A DNA stretch of 64,000 nt from DATAUD01 sp035511075. GTDB taxonomy: Bacteria > Verrucomicrobiota > Verrucomicrobiia > Limisphaerales > Palsa-1400. The notes beneath the pieces are model-generated. The model had not been told where the DNA came from. It was given only the letters and a program-made list of their open reading frames with translations, and did not search any database. Where the stretch lies: positions 62,001 to 126,000 of the forward strand of contig DATKFW010000003.1 in assembly GCA_035511075.1 (NCBI GenBank). The letters run 5' to 3'. The position numbers were made by a program, and so were the translations under genes. How positions within the stretch are numbered: position 1 is the first letter of the stretch; each line of letters starts with the position of its first letter. This document shows, piece after piece, positions 62,834-64,000 of this stretch.

Positions 62834-64000
62834 CTAGTAGATGCGCAGGTTATCGACCATCACACACCGCCTGACGCGTGTGAAAGTCTTTGGGTTGGTC
62901 ACCCCTTCGCCGGTCGGCGTGGCGATTGAATAGCTCAGGTAACCTTCGCCTCCCAGACCCAGCCCCGCCATGCACGGGCCGTTCTTGATAAACAGGGTCG
63001 TGTCCAGCGCGCGCGCCATCGCCGTCATGTGCTCGACGTCGTGCGAATGAATGATCGAAGTGTGCTTGTAATTGTGTTCCGCCTGTTTGGCCGCCGCGAT
63101 GCCGTCCTCCACGCTCTTGACCCGCACCACCGGAATAAACGGCATCATCTGCTCTTCAATGACAAAAGGGTGATCGCCGCCGGTCTCCGCGAAGAGCAGT
63201 TGGGTTCCCTCCGGAATATTGACGCCCGCCGCCCTGGCGAGTACCGATGGGTCCTTTCCGATGAATTCTTTATTGACAACCGGATCGGCGCAACCGCCTC
63301 CCTGCCCCTCCTTGAAGATGAACGCCGCCTTCGTCAGTCGCTCCAACTGCGCCGAATCAAGCCGGAAGGCGCCGTTGTTCTCCAGTTCGGACATAAGCTC
63401 GTCGGCGATTGTCTCCAGCGCGAACACTTCCTTCTCGCCGATGCAGAGAAGATTGTTGTCGTAGGACGCCCCCTGAACGATGGCGCGGGCTGCCCGCTTC
63501 ATGGAAGCCGTGTCGTCCACCAGCACAGGCGGATTGCCCGGGCCGGCGCAAATGGCCCGTTTGCCGGCCTTCATTGCCGCGTTGACCACGGCGGGGCCGC
63601 CCGTCACGCAGAGCAGGCGGACCTGCTCATGGGCGCACAGCGCGCTGAAGGATTCGAGCGTCGGATGCTCGATGATGCAGCACAAATTCTCGATCCCGGT
63701 CTCGCGTTGAATGGCCCGATTATACGCCCCAATCGCCATCGCGGCGCAACGCGAGGCGCCCGGATGCGCGTTGAAAACGACGGCATTGCCCGCCGCGACG
63801 ATGTTGACGATATTACCGCTAAGTGTGGGAATGGAATGCGTCGAAGGCGTCACCGCCCCAACAACACCGAACGGCGTGAATTCCTCCAGCGTGATTCCAT
63901 GATCTCCGCTGAGACCCTCCGGCCGCAGCCACTCGACGCCCGGGACGTTCTTGATGATTTGGAGCTTTTCGATTTTGTGGTCAAGCCGGCCAATCTTGGT
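62834..64000 (-). CDS. CoA-acylating aldehyde dehydrogenase of the microcompartment (5' end outside window)
   Basis: Frame open from the window edge to the stop at 62834; 388 residues visible. The region TPFGVVGAVTPSTHSIPT, then GNAVVFNAHPGASRCA and GPGNPPVLVDDTASMKRAA, are those of PduP/EutE-type aldehyde dehydrogenases; the catalytic Cys is in NLLCIGEK (codon 63445-63443). In PVM-type microcompartments it turns lactaldehyde into lactyl-CoA, inside the shell. The N-terminal part, which may carry an encapsulation peptide, is to the right of the window. Two BMC-P genes follow on the same strand. Confidence 0.93.
   Translation of the reverse strand, partial: TKIGRLDHKIEKLQIIKNVPGVEWLRPEGLSGDHGITLEEFTPFGVVGAVTPSTHSIPTLSGNIVNIVAAGNAVVFNAHPGASRCAAMAIGAYNRAIQRETGIENLCCIIEHPTLESFSALCAHEQVRLLCVTGGPAVVNAAMKAGKRAICAGPGNPPVLVDDTASMKRAARAIVQGASYDNNLLCIGEKEVFALETIADELMSELENNGAFRLDSAQLERLTKAAFIFKEGQGGGCADPVVNKEFIGKDPSVLARAAGVNIPEGTQLLFAETGGDHPFVIEEQMMPFIPVVRVKSVEDGIAAAKQAEHNYKHTSIIHSHDVEHMTAMARALDTTLFIKNGPCMAGLGLGGEGYLSYSIATPTGEGVTNPKTFTRVRRCVMVDNLRIY

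Overview
The window is a GC-rich bacterial chromosome segment packed with short intergenic gaps. It most likely comes from a Verrucomicrobium-like member of the PVC superphylum (Pedosphaera/Limisphaerales type). That placement is inferred from four things seen in the sequence: four secreted proteins with a prepilin-type N-terminus and H-X9-DG-like C-termini; a Planctomycetes-Verrucomicrobia (PVM) type bacterial microcompartment operon at the right edge; ECF sigma factors carrying extra domains; and secreted glycoside hydrolases with a C-terminal F-Y/F-R module. I see no phage, insertion sequence, CRISPR array, rRNA or tRNA.

Left part (1-8.7 kb): an isocitrate dehydrogenase cut by the window edge, a secreted GH78 alpha-L-rhamnosidase, the ribosomal pair rplU-rpmA, then the GTPases obgE and ychF, and a pilin-like protein. 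8.7-22 kb: on the minus strand a sugar-nucleotide epimerase, hflX, two related histidine kinases (one with an amputated receiver domain), a PfkB kinase, a CCA-adding-type nucleotidyltransferase and a GH30-type hydrolase; on the plus strand an alcohol dehydrogenase and the ymdB-xseA pair. 22-30 kb: a plus-strand run with a CPBP protease-like membrane protein, thiL, tsaE, tsaB, a glycosyltransferase, a thioesterase and a complete CUT2-type sugar ABC transporter.

30-46 kb is the most accessory-looking part: a TMEM175-like protein, a membrane-anchored ECF sigma factor with three C-terminal repeats, a separate sigma/anti-sigma pair next to a secreted coiled-coil protein, small lipoproteins, a RodZ-like HTH membrane protein, an ABC ATPase without a visible permease, dus, and a minus-strand group with prmC and rnc. 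46-56 kb: aroE, the prepilin peptidase pilD followed by two tandem pilin-like genes, a GH2 beta-galactosidase, queD, and a luxC/luxE-like pair without luciferase genes. 56-64 kb: dnaX preceded by the SRP RNA gene, a discoidin-domain protein, and the microcompartment operon (CoA-acylating aldehyde dehydrogenase, two BMC-P pentamer proteins, class II aldolase, lactate/malate-type dehydrogenase, TIM-barrel aldolase-like protein).

Taken together the window suggests a polysaccharide-degrading bacterium. Secreted GH78, GH30 and GH2 enzymes would release rhamnose, xylose- and galactose-type sugars, a CUT2 transporter could import one of them, and the microcompartment would confine lactaldehyde made from deoxysugar phosphates. 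The substrate of the transporter and the links between these loci are inference. Features worth a second look include heptamer tandem repeats just upstream of several genes, the membrane-anchored sigma factor, a DnaX lacking most of its zinc module, an Arg at the LDH/MDH specificity position in the microcompartment dehydrogenase, and a terminator that ends four bases before the obgE start.
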